Shown: piece by piece, positions 34,106-44,621 of the stretch
Numbering within the stretch: the first letter of the stretch is position 1
How the letters are laid out: every line of letters starts with the position of its first letter
NCBI RefSeq assembly: GCF_016906535.1
Contig: NC_057371.1
Span: forward strand, 124,001-188,000
Source: Rhizoctonia solani
Taxonomy: Eukaryota > Basidiomycota > Agaricomycetes > Cantharellales > Ceratobasidiaceae
Length of the DNA stretch: 64,000 bases
Reading direction: 5' to 3'
Notes under the pieces: model-generated
What the model saw: the letters and a program-made list of their open reading frames with translations, nothing else
Database searches by the model: none
Told to the model about the DNA's origin: nothing
Translations under genes and position numbers: made by a program

Positions 34106-35591
34106 ACAAACCAAAACTCAACATTCAGAGTTCAGCTCAGGTGTAAAATAATACATCGGTATATCGAAATCGTGTCAAAATTTCAAGGAGAAACTAGATA
34201 TGAATTGGTCAGATTAAAGTGCATGCACATGTCCGTTGATGGCATCTATACGAGGCAGGAGGAACTAGTTTCATATACGTACCTGGGTACAGAAGCAGAT
34301 TTTCTCACAAATTTGATCTTGGATCCAGTTTCTTCGACTCTTTTAAACCATGAGCATTAGCATTACGAGCCTGAACTTGAATGGCTAGCATTTTCTGTGT
34401 ATTGATCCGCTTCGGTGGGGCCTGTAATTCTAGACGGCTGCTGCATCCGATCCCTGATTGATCCATTGGGTTATTGGCTCTTGGATAATGAATTGATAAG
34501 ATGACTCAACGGCTGTAATTCCTGGAAACCCAGGCTCGAAGGGCCTGAGGTTATTATCGGATAGCTAGGGGTGAACCCCTCTGAACAGAGAAGTCGGAGC
34601 CAGTATTTACTGATCATCCTCCCGCTACGATAACATTGTCTAAATCGCTATAGTCACTGCAACTTCTTACGATACAAGAATTCACTCACTTCCGAGCCAG
34701 TCTTGCGTATGTATGCGTATTGTAAGTCAGAGAGCAGATGATTTATATAGATACGAGCCATCGTACCATTGGATCACACTATCTGGGATATCTTAAAAGA
34801 ATGGGTTAAGATCCTGAGATACACACGTATAAGAAGTCGTGAGTGATATACATTGACAATTATTGACAACGATCACACTTCCCTCCCCATATGCATGTGT
34901 ACATATAAATTGTATTTATATATTTATACAATAGGATGTAGCGAGGCGTCATGGGCCTCTGGCGCGATTAATTCCGAGTGACTTGATCTGATTATACGCC
35001 CCATTTGACACTCGCGCTGATCGCGGGGGATAGTTATATAACTATACAAGGTGGCCAAGGATTTTGTGTTATATCATGAGTTGGATTTATGAGCCTCTAT
35101 TTGGACACTATTTGGCAGAGTCAGCGAGCTTGGCTGAAGTGCAAGTTGGTTTCCTCACATGTTCGTTAAGAAAATACAGCCACTAGCCCACTTAGCTGAT
35201 TGTTCGCTAACCGAATTAAGGACTCAATCGGGCAAAAGAACGACGGCGAATATGAGGAATAGACGTGGCGGTGCTGCGGGATCGACGAACTTCATCGTAT
35301 ATCAATGTGAGGAGCAGACATGTGTTCAGAACTAAGAGTAGTTGCTGCACTGAGAGGCTCGAAACCTGGGTTAGGGTCATTGTACTTGCTCCGAGCCAAT
35401 GGCAAGACATGCACATGGCTTTATATGCAGTACAATCACCCACCCATATGGGTGATTCCGAGTGACACGTAGCTGCGACGTAGTCAGAAGCGAGATATAC
35501 CCGACCGCTAGGAAAGCATCCGATCAAAGAGCAGATTACCGTCCGGCCGGCTTCTCGGCCCTACCGGGCCTTGGTTCCGGTCGCGAAACCA
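34106..35591. other. 1.5 kb without a recognised gene
   Basis: AT-rich; contains an ATATAAATTGTATTTATATA-like palindromic run near 34903-34932. Open frames are short and without features. Confidence 0.4.
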
Positions 35592-35803
35592 CACGGTGGA
35601 CCCCAAAAGTGCGGATTTTCTGAACGTGAAAAATCGCCCGTTATATGCGGAGTGTTGGCAAAATCCGACCAGTTTTTCCATGAATCCGCATCCTCAACTC
35701 ACCTCTGTGTGTCGTCGAGGTACGGATTCTGCGATTTTAGGTGCGGATGTCTGGCAAAATCTGGACGTCATGCGGATTTTCCGCACTTTTGGGGTTCACC
35801 GTG
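35592..35803 (-). mobile_element. MITE family 1, copy 2 (212 bp)
   Basis: Same 212 bp element as at 4151-4362, in inverse orientation (begins CACGGTGGACCCCAAAAGTG). No matching 3-bp flanks (CCA versus GGC), so one border may have been altered. Lies 136 bp outside the left end of the Tc1 element. Confidence 0.85.
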
Positions 35804-35939
35804 GGCCATAGAGAACCTGCTATTTGTACTTTACACCAAAGTGTGATAAAGGGCACTTGGGACTGCTTGATTGAGCTGCAAGCATTGATACAGTCCTAAG
35901 TATCATCAACCCCAAGTGAGTTTCCAAGCCATACATATA

Positions 35940-36146
35940 CACTTGCGCCCAAAAAGATTGAGCCACGTGAGCTCAAATCAATGACGCTCATGCGTCACCC
36001 GCACAATTGAGAATTTGTTTACAATGTAATAGTAAATTTTGTAGATACAGTAGTATAGAACATATATACAAAATTTTAGATTGAAACTAAGTCTCCTTGT
36101 GGAGATACGTGTGAGCAAAATTTTTGGGCTGGCTCATTCTTTTTGA
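35940..36146 (+). repeat. Tc1 left terminal inverted repeat, 207 bp
   Basis: Pairs with 44622-44828. The differences I can see are all at CpG positions, where the right copy has CpA or TpG. Confidence 0.9.
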
Positions 36147-36235
36147 TCACTTTATATAAGCTACTTGGTCCTCCCTCATTGACTGCCATTTACCACCCCT
36201 TTTTACGCTTGAACACCTGCCAAGAGTGCGCAAAT

Positions 36236-36592
36236 GGCTTGATACACTAGTCCCAAGACTAAGGCTCAGATAATTGCGCTGAAAAAGCTTGAATACTCAG
36301 ATTGGGCTATTGTTCAGCTTTTGCAACCTGAGACCAAGGTCTCTCACGCTACTGTTGGTTGTATCTGGGCCAAGTATGTGTCAGAGCCAACAACTACCAC
36401 AAGGTAAAGCCCAACAAGCTATTGCCTAATATAGGACTTATCAGCTAGTGGGATCCAACAATGCTCAAGGCAATTGCCAGATAAGGGTTTGGACAAGACC
36501 AATATAGTAAAGTGCACTAATGCTATAAAGATAGCAGGGCAAGGAACCTTTGACAGGGACTGGTATGCTCTCAGGCAATACTCTTAATTGTA
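36236..36592 (+). pseudogene. Tc1 transposase, 5' part (DNA-binding region)
   Basis: ATG GCT then an in-frame TGA, followed by YTSPKTKAQIIALKKLEYSD and WAIVQLLQPETKVSHATVG, a helix-turn-helix of the Tc1 type. A likely intron (about 36405-36446) follows, then LDKTNIVKCTNAIKIAGQGT. The frame breaks near 36587 shortly before the inserted LTR. Continues at 43649. Not functional as it stands. Confidence 0.7.
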
Positions 36593-36689
36593 TGTCTTAG
36601 GGTAGTAGATGTGGGATGGGGATAAGAGGTCAAGTTCTGAGGCTTAAGGCTCTCAGAACCCTCCTTATATATTCTACAGAGAAGGGAAG

Positions 36690-37135
36690 TGTCACAACTA
36701 AGCTTGGACCTATGATACAAGTGGGTTTAAAGTCCGTGGCCCTATCACCAATGGACTATGAAACAAAGAGGGGCAACAAAGGCCCAGGGGGTATGGTTTA
36801 GGGTAGAGGGCAACAAGGGCCTGGTAAATGATGCTTAAGTAAAGTGCACTAGGCTCAACAAGGGAGCAGGGCAATGGGTAAAGGTAAGCTTAGGATGAAT
36901 TGACAAAGAGGTCAAGTCTTGCTGTTTAGCGGCAACTTGACCTGGCTTATATACATGGAGAAAGCCACATCAAAAACAACAGTACTAAATAGTGAGTCAT
37001 TTACAATTTCACATCATATATCAAATATATCATGTGATCTTGATGAGTCATAAATATATACCAGAAAAGGAAACTATATCGGAAAAAAGGTAGAAAATAG
37101 TATAAAATCATGTCATGCCAATGAAGGTCATGACA
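36690..37135 (-). repeat. 3' LTR of the complete chromovirus
   Basis: 446 bp. Contains the same AGGTCAAGTCTTG (36909-36921) and TATA box as the 5' LTR. Confidence 0.95.
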
Positions 37136-37147
37136 TTACCCCTCTTC
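37136..37147 (-). promoter_or_regulatory. polypurine tract
   Basis: Minus strand GAAGAGGGGTAA abuts the 3' LTR; expected primer for plus-strand DNA synthesis. The second element has GAAGAGGGGGTAA at the same place. Confidence 0.8.
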
Positions 37148-40100
37148 AAGCTCCAACTGCATCAGGGTACTCCTTATGGAACTCTTCTTTTGCTTCCTTG
37201 GCATTGGCCACATTATCAATTGGCTCCCAGGAATTGCTTCCTTCATCATATCCTTTCCACTTAATCAGATACCAGAGTTTCCTTGTTTTACCACGTCCTT
37301 TCCATTTGCTATCCAGGATTTTTTCAACCTCATATTCCTCCTCTCCTTCTTTTGTGATAATGGGTGCAGGTTGGGGAGGGTTGCGTCCGTGAGGGTCAGG
37401 ATGAAATTTAGTAAGAAGATTGATATGGAACACAGGGTGTATGCGCATAGTGTGGGGTAATTGAAGTTTGTATGCGTGTGATCCTATTCTTTTGATTACT
37501 AAGTAGGGTCCTAATTTTTTATGGCTGAGTTTCATTGAGGGTCTGTCTGTGGATATGTTTTGATGACTCAGCCAGGCCTTGTCTCCTACTTGAATTTCAT
37601 CTTCGTCTTTATGTCTTTGATCATAAAAATACTTCATTCTTTCCTGGGATAATGATAGAGCTGCTTTGACTTCATTGTATCCTTTTTCTAGAAATTCTGC
37701 ATGTTTGTCTGCGTTTGGAACTACCTTGTCTGATTTTTGACCAACCGAAAATCTTGGATTATAGCCATAACAAATTTGGAAAGGGGATTTGCCTGTGGAA
37801 GTTTGCTTTAAATTGTTTAAAGCAAATTCAGCCAATGGTAGTAATGCTACCCAATCTGATTGGCGATGATTCCCAAACATTCGTATAAAGATCTCGGCTT
37901 CTCTTTGTATGCGTTCAGTCTGTCCATCTGTCTGGGGATGATACGCCGTGGAATATGTTGGCTTAATGTCCAGCCTTTTATAGAGATGACGAATGAATTT
38001 GGCGTTAAATGTGGGACCTCTATCTGAGACTGTGCTTTTGGGGAGGCCATGTAGCTTCCATATGTATGTGACAAATAGGTTGGCAATATCAATGGCAGAC
38101 AACGTGGATTGGGTGGGAATGAAGTGGACCATTTTTGAGAATTGATCAATCACTGTCAGGATAGCATCAAAACCTTCTGAAACCGGTAGTCCCACAATCA
38201 TATCATAAGCAATGTCTTCCCAGGGGCGTTCAGGAATTTGCAATGGTTTTAACAGGCCCACAGGTAATTGATTTGTTGGCTTGGACCTGATGCAGGTTTC
38301 GCAGTGGCTGACGTAAGAATTGACAAACTTTTTCAGCAATGGCCAGTAGTAACTCCTGGAGACAAGTTCTAATGTTCTAGCTTGTCCTGGATGTCCTGCC
38401 GCTAATGCATTGTGCCTAGATTCCAGGATGAGGTTCCTAATAGTGTCATCCTTTGGTACAAATATTTTCCTTGAAACCATAGTAAACCTTCTCTCAACTC
38501 CCAGTCTAAGACCTTTTCCTTGTTCTGGAGTTTGTGTAGAATTTCCTTAAGGCAATCATCTTTGTAAATGGCCTTGCCAATTAGATCATTGATTTCCTGA
38601 TCCGGAGTTATGGATGCAATAAAAAGTTCCGGTTTTAGGAGAACCTGGTTCTCTACCCCCCCTTCAAGGGGTACCAGATCATAGCGTCTTGAGAGGATAT
38701 CTGCCTTTTTGTTTTGTGCTCCTGGCCTGTAGATAATTTGGAAATTGTAATCCACTAGGAAGTTGGCCCATCTAATTTGCCGTTTATTCAAAGATTGAGA
38801 CGTGGAAAAGTACTCCAAGTTCTTATGATCCGTTAGAACTTGGACTGGCAATTCAGATCCTTCTAGCAAATGGCGCCATTCTTTAAATGCTCTAATGACC
38901 GCCAACAATTCCTTGTCAAAGATATTGTAATTTTTTTGGCAGGGGATAAGGATTTGGACAGATAGGCTACTGGAGCCAATTTCCCTTCAGAGTTGCGTTG
39001 GGATAGTATGGCTCCTGTTGCATAGTCTGATGCATTGCATTCCACATAGAATTGCCTTGTGGTATCCGGTTGTAGAAGCAATGGTGCTGTCGTAAGACAT
39101 TTTTTCAGACCCTCAAAAGACTGTTGTTCTGCCAAGTCCCATTTCCAAACACTGTCTTTCTTGAGCAAGTTGTACAAGGGTCGTGCCATATTGCCAAAGT
39201 TGGGGATGAATCGTCTATAAAAATTCACAAATCCTAAGAATTCCTGGATATTTTTGACATTCTTAGGTGTCGACCAATTCATTGCATCTGTGACTTTAGA
39301 CTGATCAACTTCTATGCCAGACTCCAATATGATGAATCCTAGGTAATCAATTTTTTTGACGTGGAAATGGCATTTTTTGATGTTGCAGAAGAGATCATTG
39401 TCCTGTAGCCTCTTTAGTACTTCTCGCACATGGGCTTTGTGATCTTTTTCATTCAAGGAGAATACTAAAATGTTGTCCAGGTAGATAATGACATAGACAT
39501 CCAAAAGGTCTTGGAATATTTCATTCATCATGTCTTGAAAAACCGCCGGTGCATTTGTTAACCCAAAAGGCATGACCAAGTACTCAAATAATCCGTATTT
39601 TGTCTTGAAGGCTGTTTTCCATTTGTCACCTTCTTTGATTCGGACTAAATTGTACCCTGCTTTAAGATCAAATTTACTAAAGATCTTGGCGCCTTGTAAC
39701 TTCTCAATAAGATTCTGTGGCAAAGGTAAAGGGTACACATTCTTCTTGGTCATGCTATTTAAGCGCCGGTAATCCACACGCATGCGTAACTTTCCATTCT
39801 TTTTCTTGACAAATAAGATTGGAGAAGCCATAGGAGACTTTGAGGGTTGAATCAATCCAGCCTTGAGTTGCTTTTCAATAGTTTCCTTGAGTTCTGCATC
39901 CTCCCTTGGGCCTAGGCTATAAATGGGGCCATGTTGGGGTTTTGCGTCAGGGAGCAACTCAATAGCAATATTGTAAGGACAATGAGGCGGTAGTTTGGAT
40001 GATTCCTCTTCTAAAAAGACTCTAGAGAATTCTTGGTAGGGAGTGGGGATTTCTTCTACTGCTTTGAGTTCTAAAACAGCAGGTGCAGGTAGGCAATTAT

Positions 40101-40563
40101 TGGAACAGTATAACAAATTAAAGACAAGTGTATGTTTTTCCCATGATATTTGGGGGTTATGCTTTTTTAGCCATGACATTCCTAAAACTAACTGATGGTT
40201 GCCAATGTTTGAGATATGGCATTCTAGTTCTTTGGTATGGTTACCAATAGTGCATTTGAAACAAGTGAAATGAGTGATTTGGCTGGAATCAATTTCTTGG
40301 CCATCAATAACGCGGAGTTTTTTAGGAATTGGATGAAGGTAGGTGGGAAGTCAATAGGTTTCTACCAAAAGAGGGTGTATGAAGCACGACGTAGCTCCAG
40401 AATCAATCATGGCTTTTCCTTGAAAAGGTTTAGCCGAAAAGCTGGATTTTTGGGTTTTAGGAGATTCACACGGATTTGCAATAAACAACGCATATATTTG
40501 AGAGGAATTACATAATGAGAATATTTCAAGATTATTGTTTACATGGTGCAAATCCGCAAGCAT
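37146..40563 (-). pseudogene. chromovirus pol: protease, RT, RNase H, integrase, chromodomain
   Basis: Protease AMIDSGATSCFIHP (about 40410). After it an in-frame TGA at 40350-40348. RT (40179-about 39000) with LKAGLIQPSKSP, FSKFDLKAGYNLVRI, LVMPFGLTNAP and the active-site box IIYLDNILVFS, where YLDD is expected. RNase H with AYLSKSLSP and VLTDHKNLEYF. Integrase (38480-37146) has the zinc finger HNALAAGHPGQ...CETCIRSK, catalytic core VIDQF, VSDRGPTF and QREAEIFIRMF, and a C-terminal chromodomain with WYLIKWKGYDEGSNSWEP. One base is missing in A-runs near 38935 and again near 38467, each shifting the frame. The chromodomain would direct integration to heterochromatin. Confidence 0.93.
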
Positions 40564-40640
40564 ACAGCCAAGTGCCTTACTCCTTAGTCAGCCTTGGCTT
40601 TTCCTTTTCCCGACTCCTCCTCATCAGAGACAACTTCAAT

Positions 40641-41945
40641 TCAATTTTCTTCTTTAGGCCTTTCCCAAGACCATTCAACATTAGCCACATGTCCAGACAT
40701 GGGCTTAGAGGGGCAACTGCGTGCAAAATGACCTTTTCCACCGCATACATGGCATGTGAGATTTGAAAATCCTCTCCCATCAAGATCCATGGGACCTGGA
40801 CCTTTAGAGTTTGAGGCTAGAATAGGAGTAGGTGCAATGATGGTTTTAACAGGTGCAGCCGCAGCGGGGCGTTCATCTTTCTTAAGGGAGGGGAATGGAA
40901 TCATTGTGTCCTTGGATTCTCCATTCCACCTGACATTTGGCATGTTGCCAGAGGTAGTGCAAACAATTGAAGTAATAGCGCCTTTCTTGGCGCGGCGAGT
41001 GGTTGGATCAATCATATAGACATTGTCCCCAACATTAAGACGAGTACAAGTAGGAGTGGGGTTGGAAGTAGGGGTGGAGACAGTGTTGGAAGACGTACAA
41101 GCAGCGGAGACAGATGGGTTGGAAAGACGAGTTGACTCAATGTGGTTGGCAATTTCTTCTGCCTTGTCATACACTTGTTGAGCCGTAGCACAACGCCATT
41201 GGAACATAGTGGAAAGCATGATGTCCTTGATATTGTTTTGGAGGCCATTGTAGTACTTATTGCGTAACGTCTCATTGCTGTACCCTAAGGACACTGAGTA
41301 CTGTTGGAATTTGCAAGTATATTCTTGTACTGATGCTTTCTGTCGTAAATTATTCCATTTTTGGCAGTACTTCTCATCACAATTTGTATCTACGTAATGC
41401 TTTGTGAACTCGGCCCAAAATGTATCAATATCTTCCAATAAGGGAACCGCCTCTCCCCTGAACACCTTCCTTTCCTTGTATGGGCGTACCCAATCTTCCG
41501 CAGCACCTTCAAAATATGACGTTACCCACAAGATTTTTTCCTTGTGGGATTGATTGGCCCCTTTTGCCCTTATATAGGCTTGGCAGGCAATAATGAAGTT
41601 AAGGGCGTCCTCTTTCTTGCCATTGAACTTATTGGGCTTGGCAAATTTTAAATCTGAAGACGTAGAAACAGGTGAGGAAGTGTGGGCAGTGGTGGCTGTG
41701 CTTGTACCAGCAGGTGGGGGAGGTGGAGGCGGGGCCATGGGACGAGTGGTAGACATGTGGAGCAATTGATCTTGCACCACCTGGATGGAGGCAGCAGCCC
41801 CTTGAATTTGATTAGAATAAAACACATGTTGGTTACGCAACTGATTGCGATGTTCCTTGAGTTCAGCCCTTAGCAATGCTAATTGATCATGTTGCGCTTT
41901 GTAGGCTCCTTGTAATTGCAAGAATTCTTTTTTTAAAATAATCAT
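40641..41945 (-). CDS. chromovirus Gag with CCHC zinc knuckle
   Basis: 434 codons. N-terminal coiled-coil stretch LKKEFLQLQGAYKAQHDQLA; Pro-rich spacer; capsid core with FAKPNKFNGKKEDALNFI and SYFEGAAEDWVRPY (retrotransposon gag family); then basic linker and the zinc knuckle CHVCGGKGHFARSC near the end. Stops at a TGA at 40643-40641, 18 codons before a second stop; pol lies in the -1 frame relative to gag. Forms the virus-like particle and packages RNA. It seems intact, but the true N-terminus may lie in the preceding frame. Confidence 0.85.
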   Translation of the reverse strand: MIILKKEFLQLQGAYKAQHDQLALLRAELKEHRNQLRNQHVFYSNQIQGAAASIQVVQDQLLHMSTTRPMAPPPPPPPAGTSTATTAHTSSPVSTSSDLKFAKPNKFNGKKEDALNFIIACQAYIRAKGANQSHKEKILWVTSYFEGAAEDWVRPYKERKVFRGEAVPLLEDIDTFWAEFTKHYVDTNCDEKYCQKWNNLRQKASVQEYTCKFQQYSVSLGYSNETLRNKYYNGLQNNIKDIMLSTMFQWRCATAQQVYDKAEEIANHIESTRLSNPSVSAACTSSNTVSTPTSNPTPTCTRLNVGDNVYMIDPTTRRAKKGAITSIVCTTSGNMPNVRWNGESKDTMIPFPSLKKDERPAAAAPVKTIIAPTPILASNSKGPGPMDLDGRGFSNLTCHVCGGKGHFARSCPSKPMSGHVANVEWSWERPKEEN

Positions 41946-42590
41946 ATTTGGGCAACCATATCAAGGAGTTCACAATCTGACATTTGATCAAATGACATGG
42001 GAGAATATACATGTGGCGGCACAGCCGCAGGGGCAGGAGTATGAGTTCGGGAAGATGGGGCAGACCACCCTGATTGGATTTGGGAAGAAGACAAATTAGT
42101 CTCTCCCATCACGCCCAAACCAGGCATTGTCATATGAGACTGCAAAAAACTCATATTCTTTGTAATAGTGGATTTGCCCTTTTCTGTCTTGGGTGATATC
42201 CTGAATAGAACAATGGAAATTGTCTAGCTTGATTTCTTTTTCAACCAGCAGTTGATCCTTTTCTTCAATGCGCCTTTCTTGCTCTTCAATTGTAAGAGCT
42301 AAGTCTCGATTGTGAGATTCAAGATTGGCAATAAGGTTCTTTTGCTCCTGAAGATCTGCCTTGTAGATAGTATTGAGGCGCTCGGCAAATGATTTATGAT
42401 GTTTGATATGGGCAATAGTTTGGACTAGCCCTGGTTCTTTGATTTGAGCAATATGTTCTTCTAGGTTGTTGATGCGACCAACTAATACGTGGTTAATGTT
42501 GCTAATGGTTTTTTCAAGGTAGAGGTAGTGGGTGACAATGGAATAAGGCCAAAAGATGGCAAAAAGGATGAGATCTAAAAAATCAAACAC
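41942..42590 (-). pseudogene. 5' part of chromovirus gag region, coiled coil, frame-shifted
   Basis: Two overlapping frames: 42590-42096 (begins MFDFLDLILFAIFWPYS; long coiled coil with EKDQLLVEKEIKLDN) and 42154-41942 (MSFLQSHMTMPGLGVMGE...SFDQMSDCELLDMVAQI), then gag at 41945. They probably formed one longer reading frame or a separate small ORF. The join at 41945 is off by a few bases. Confidence 0.5.
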
Positions 42591-42955
42591 TAGGATGCGT
42601 TCCCAATATGAATTGGTACTTGATCAGATAGATGAAACGGATTTATAGCGCTAAATACTAACTGTTTGCTTCCCCACTAGCGTTAGACTATCCCTATACT
42701 AATATCAGCAGCTGTGTACAAGCGTGATTATTAATCGGGTTTTTAGTAAGCGGAGGTTTGGCTGACTAACAGCGTATGGCTAAGGGTGCGGACACCTTGG
42801 TATGCGGACGATTGCTGGCAAAGGGCTATCCCGCAACCTTACTGGTACTTGTATTCCTGTCTTTGATTATTACACAGGGGCTACAATGTGATACCGTTTC
42901 AGGTTTTGGTGCTTATCTAAGCGCAGTTCTTGTTTGTTGACAAGAGTACGAGTAA

Positions 42956-42968
42956 CAAGACTTGACCT
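42956..42968 (-). promoter_or_regulatory. primer-binding site (self-priming type)
   Basis: Minus-strand AGGTCAAGTCTTG begins 2 nt inside the 5' LTR border. It is perfectly complementary over 13 nt to CAAGACTTGACCT at 43202-43190 in the LTR. It lacks the TGG start typical of tRNA-primed sites. Confidence 0.85.
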
Positions 42969-43189
42969 AGTGTCACGACTAAGCTCGGACCTATGATACA
43001 AGTGGGTTTAAAGTCTGTGGCCCTATCACCAATGGACTATGAAACAAAGAGGGGCAACAAAGGCCCAGGGGGTATGGTTTAGGGTAGAGGGCAACAAGGG
43101 CCTGGTAAATGATGCTTAAGTAAAGTGCACTAGGCTCAACAAGGGAGCAGGGCAATGGGTAAAGGTAAGCTTAGGATGAATTGACAAAG

Positions 43190-43202
43190 AGGTCAAGTCT
43201 TG
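43190..43202 (-). promoter_or_regulatory. predicted transcript 5' end / self-primer
   Basis: CAAGACTTGACCT starts 32 nt below the TATA box, the normal distance for a transcription start, and can pair with the primer-binding site. This matches the mechanism known for Tf1. Confidence 0.8.
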
Positions 43203-43224
43203 CTGTTTAGCGGCAACTTGACCT

Positions 43225-43234
43225 GGCTTATATA
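43225..43234 (-). promoter_or_regulatory. LTR TATA box
   Basis: TATATAAGCC on the minus strand, 32 nt above the predicted RNA start. Confidence 0.8.
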
Positions 43235-43648
43235 CATGGAGAAAGCCACATCAAAAACAACAGTACTAAATAGTGAGTCATTTACAATTTCACATCATAT
43301 ATCAAATATATCATGTGATCTTGATGAGTCATAAATATATACCAGAAAAGGAAACTATATCGGAAAAAAGGTAGAAAATAGTATAAAATCATGTCATGCC
43401 AATGAAGGTCATGACAGGAAGAGTAATTACATGTACAAACATAACAACAAAGATAAGGTCACATGACCAGAGATAAGAAAACAAGATCACATGGCTAAAG
43501 GTCATGTGATGAGATAACATAATGAGCGCTCAGCGCCTAAATAGCATAAAGATGCATATATCCATAAATCTTCAAGAAAATAGCGCATATATTCACTATT
43601 TCTTCAACTTAGTGGATTTTAAGGTGGTCACACCTCTAGGGCATGACA

Positions 43649-44544
43649 GTATGGACTTACTGACCGCCCACTTGATCAACACAATCCCATTCCTGGGCCC
43701 CACAAAAGTTAACCCCCAGCAATGTCAGATTTGCCGCTTTGGCCCTAGCTTGGAGTAGAGTACCAACAGCAGTAAATATTAGACAGCAGTACTTCCCTGC
43801 TGTTGGGTCCTCTACCCTCCGCCGCTACCTCCAAGAGCTGGGTTTATGGCTGTACAAACGCCACCAAGTACCCCTGCTCACTTATTGGCATAGAAAAGCC
43901 CATTGCGCATGGGCCCACAGTCAATTATTCTGGCCACAATCATGCTGGGACAACATTGTCTTCTTGGACAAAGTCCAAATCAAGTTATTTGGGGCCAACA
44001 GCGGCCAATATTATTGGAGGCAACCTGGTGAGTCCCTGTATAATCCCCAATACACCAAAAAGACAATATCTTATGGTGGCAGGGTATCTTCATTTGGGGG
44101 TGCATTACCCAAGAGGGAGTTGGGCAATTGTACCTTATACAATGCAAGCTGAATGCCCTGGGATACATTGAAATCCTTGGGGACACCTTCTTTGGAACCC
44201 TCACCAACTATAAAATCACCCCATTTGACATTACATTCCAGCACAACCAAGATCCAAAGCATACAGCCAGGCTGACACAATGTTGGCTTGCCAGTTGGGG
44301 CGTAAGCGTCCTCCCATGGCTGTCAAAAAGCCTGGATTTGAACATAATCAAGAATGTCTGGTGGCATCTGAAGGAGCGCATGCGTACTCACCAACCTCCT
44401 GCTTTGAATAAGGAAGAATTATGGAAAATAGTGAGGGACAAATGGAAACAAATTTCCCCAAAATATATTGGCAATTTGTATGATTCATTACTGCATCAAG
44501 TACAAGCTGTGTATTTAGCTAAAGGTGGAAACACCAAATACTAA
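43649..44544 (+). pseudogene. Tc1 transposase, catalytic part
   Basis: Continues the fragment at 36236-36592. Segments: AWSRVPTAVNIRQQYFPAVGSS and STLRRYLQELGLWLYKR (second DNA-binding helix region); DNIVFLDKVQIKLFG, where the first catalytic Asp is kept but Glu after it is Lys; a frameshift near 44080; LYLIQCKLNALGYIEIL; ITFQHNQDPKHTA, where the second catalytic Asp is Asn; SLDLNIIKNVWWHLKERM, where the third catalytic acid is Lys. The last two changes fit G-to-A transitions. Non-functional. Confidence 0.85.
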
Positions 44545-44621
44545 AATTTGTATCCAAATTATTCAGTTTTGCATGTCATTTTGGGTGCATGCATGCAGTT
44601 GCAGGTGCAATTTGAAAATGC

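Larger units (their letters stand above)
36690..43416 (-). mobile_element. Tf1/sushi-like Ty3-gypsy chromovirus, complete copy, 6727 bp
   Basis: Two 446 bp LTRs (36690-37135 and 42971-43416) start TGTCAC and end ATGACA on the plus strand. They differ at only three sites that I can see and are flanked by the duplication GGAAG (36685-36689, 43417-43421). Order on the minus strand: gag with CCHC knuckle, protease, reverse transcriptase, RNase H, integrase and chromodomain, as in chromoviruses. The purine tract GAAGAGGGGTAA precedes the 3' LTR. The primer site is self-complementary to the transcript start, as in yeast Tf1. Pol is disrupted by one stop and two single-base losses, and the RT active site is changed. 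Confidence 0.95.
42971..43416 (-). repeat. 5' LTR of the complete chromovirus
   Basis: 446 bp. Sense strand is minus. TATATAAGCC is at 43234-43225 and the predicted RNA 5' end is at 43202. Confidence 0.95.
36593..43648 (-). mobile_element. solo LTR split by the chromovirus insertion
   Basis: Two halves, 36593-36689 (97 bp) and 43422-43648 (227 bp), form a 324 bp LTR-like unit TGTCTTAGGG...GGGCATGACA in the middle of the Tc1 transposase. GTATG stands at 36590-36594 and 43649-43653; if this is the 5-bp target duplication, one TG of the left end has been lost. On the minus strand it has TATATAAGG and, 32 nt on, CAGAACTTGACCTC, the same spacing and nearly the same sequence as in the LTR of the inserted chromovirus, so it belongs to a related family. 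Confidence 0.65.

Noticed and set aside
33543..34360. Plus-strand frames of 202 and 243 codons and an antisense frame of 121 codons
   Set aside because: They lie in the solo LTR, overlap in all frames, are low-complexity Arg/Ser/Leu-rich and have no domain.
40560..40660. Programmed -1 frameshift between gag and pol
   Set aside because: No clear slippery heptamer seen at the overlap and stops are present in both frames; a decay product is equally likely.
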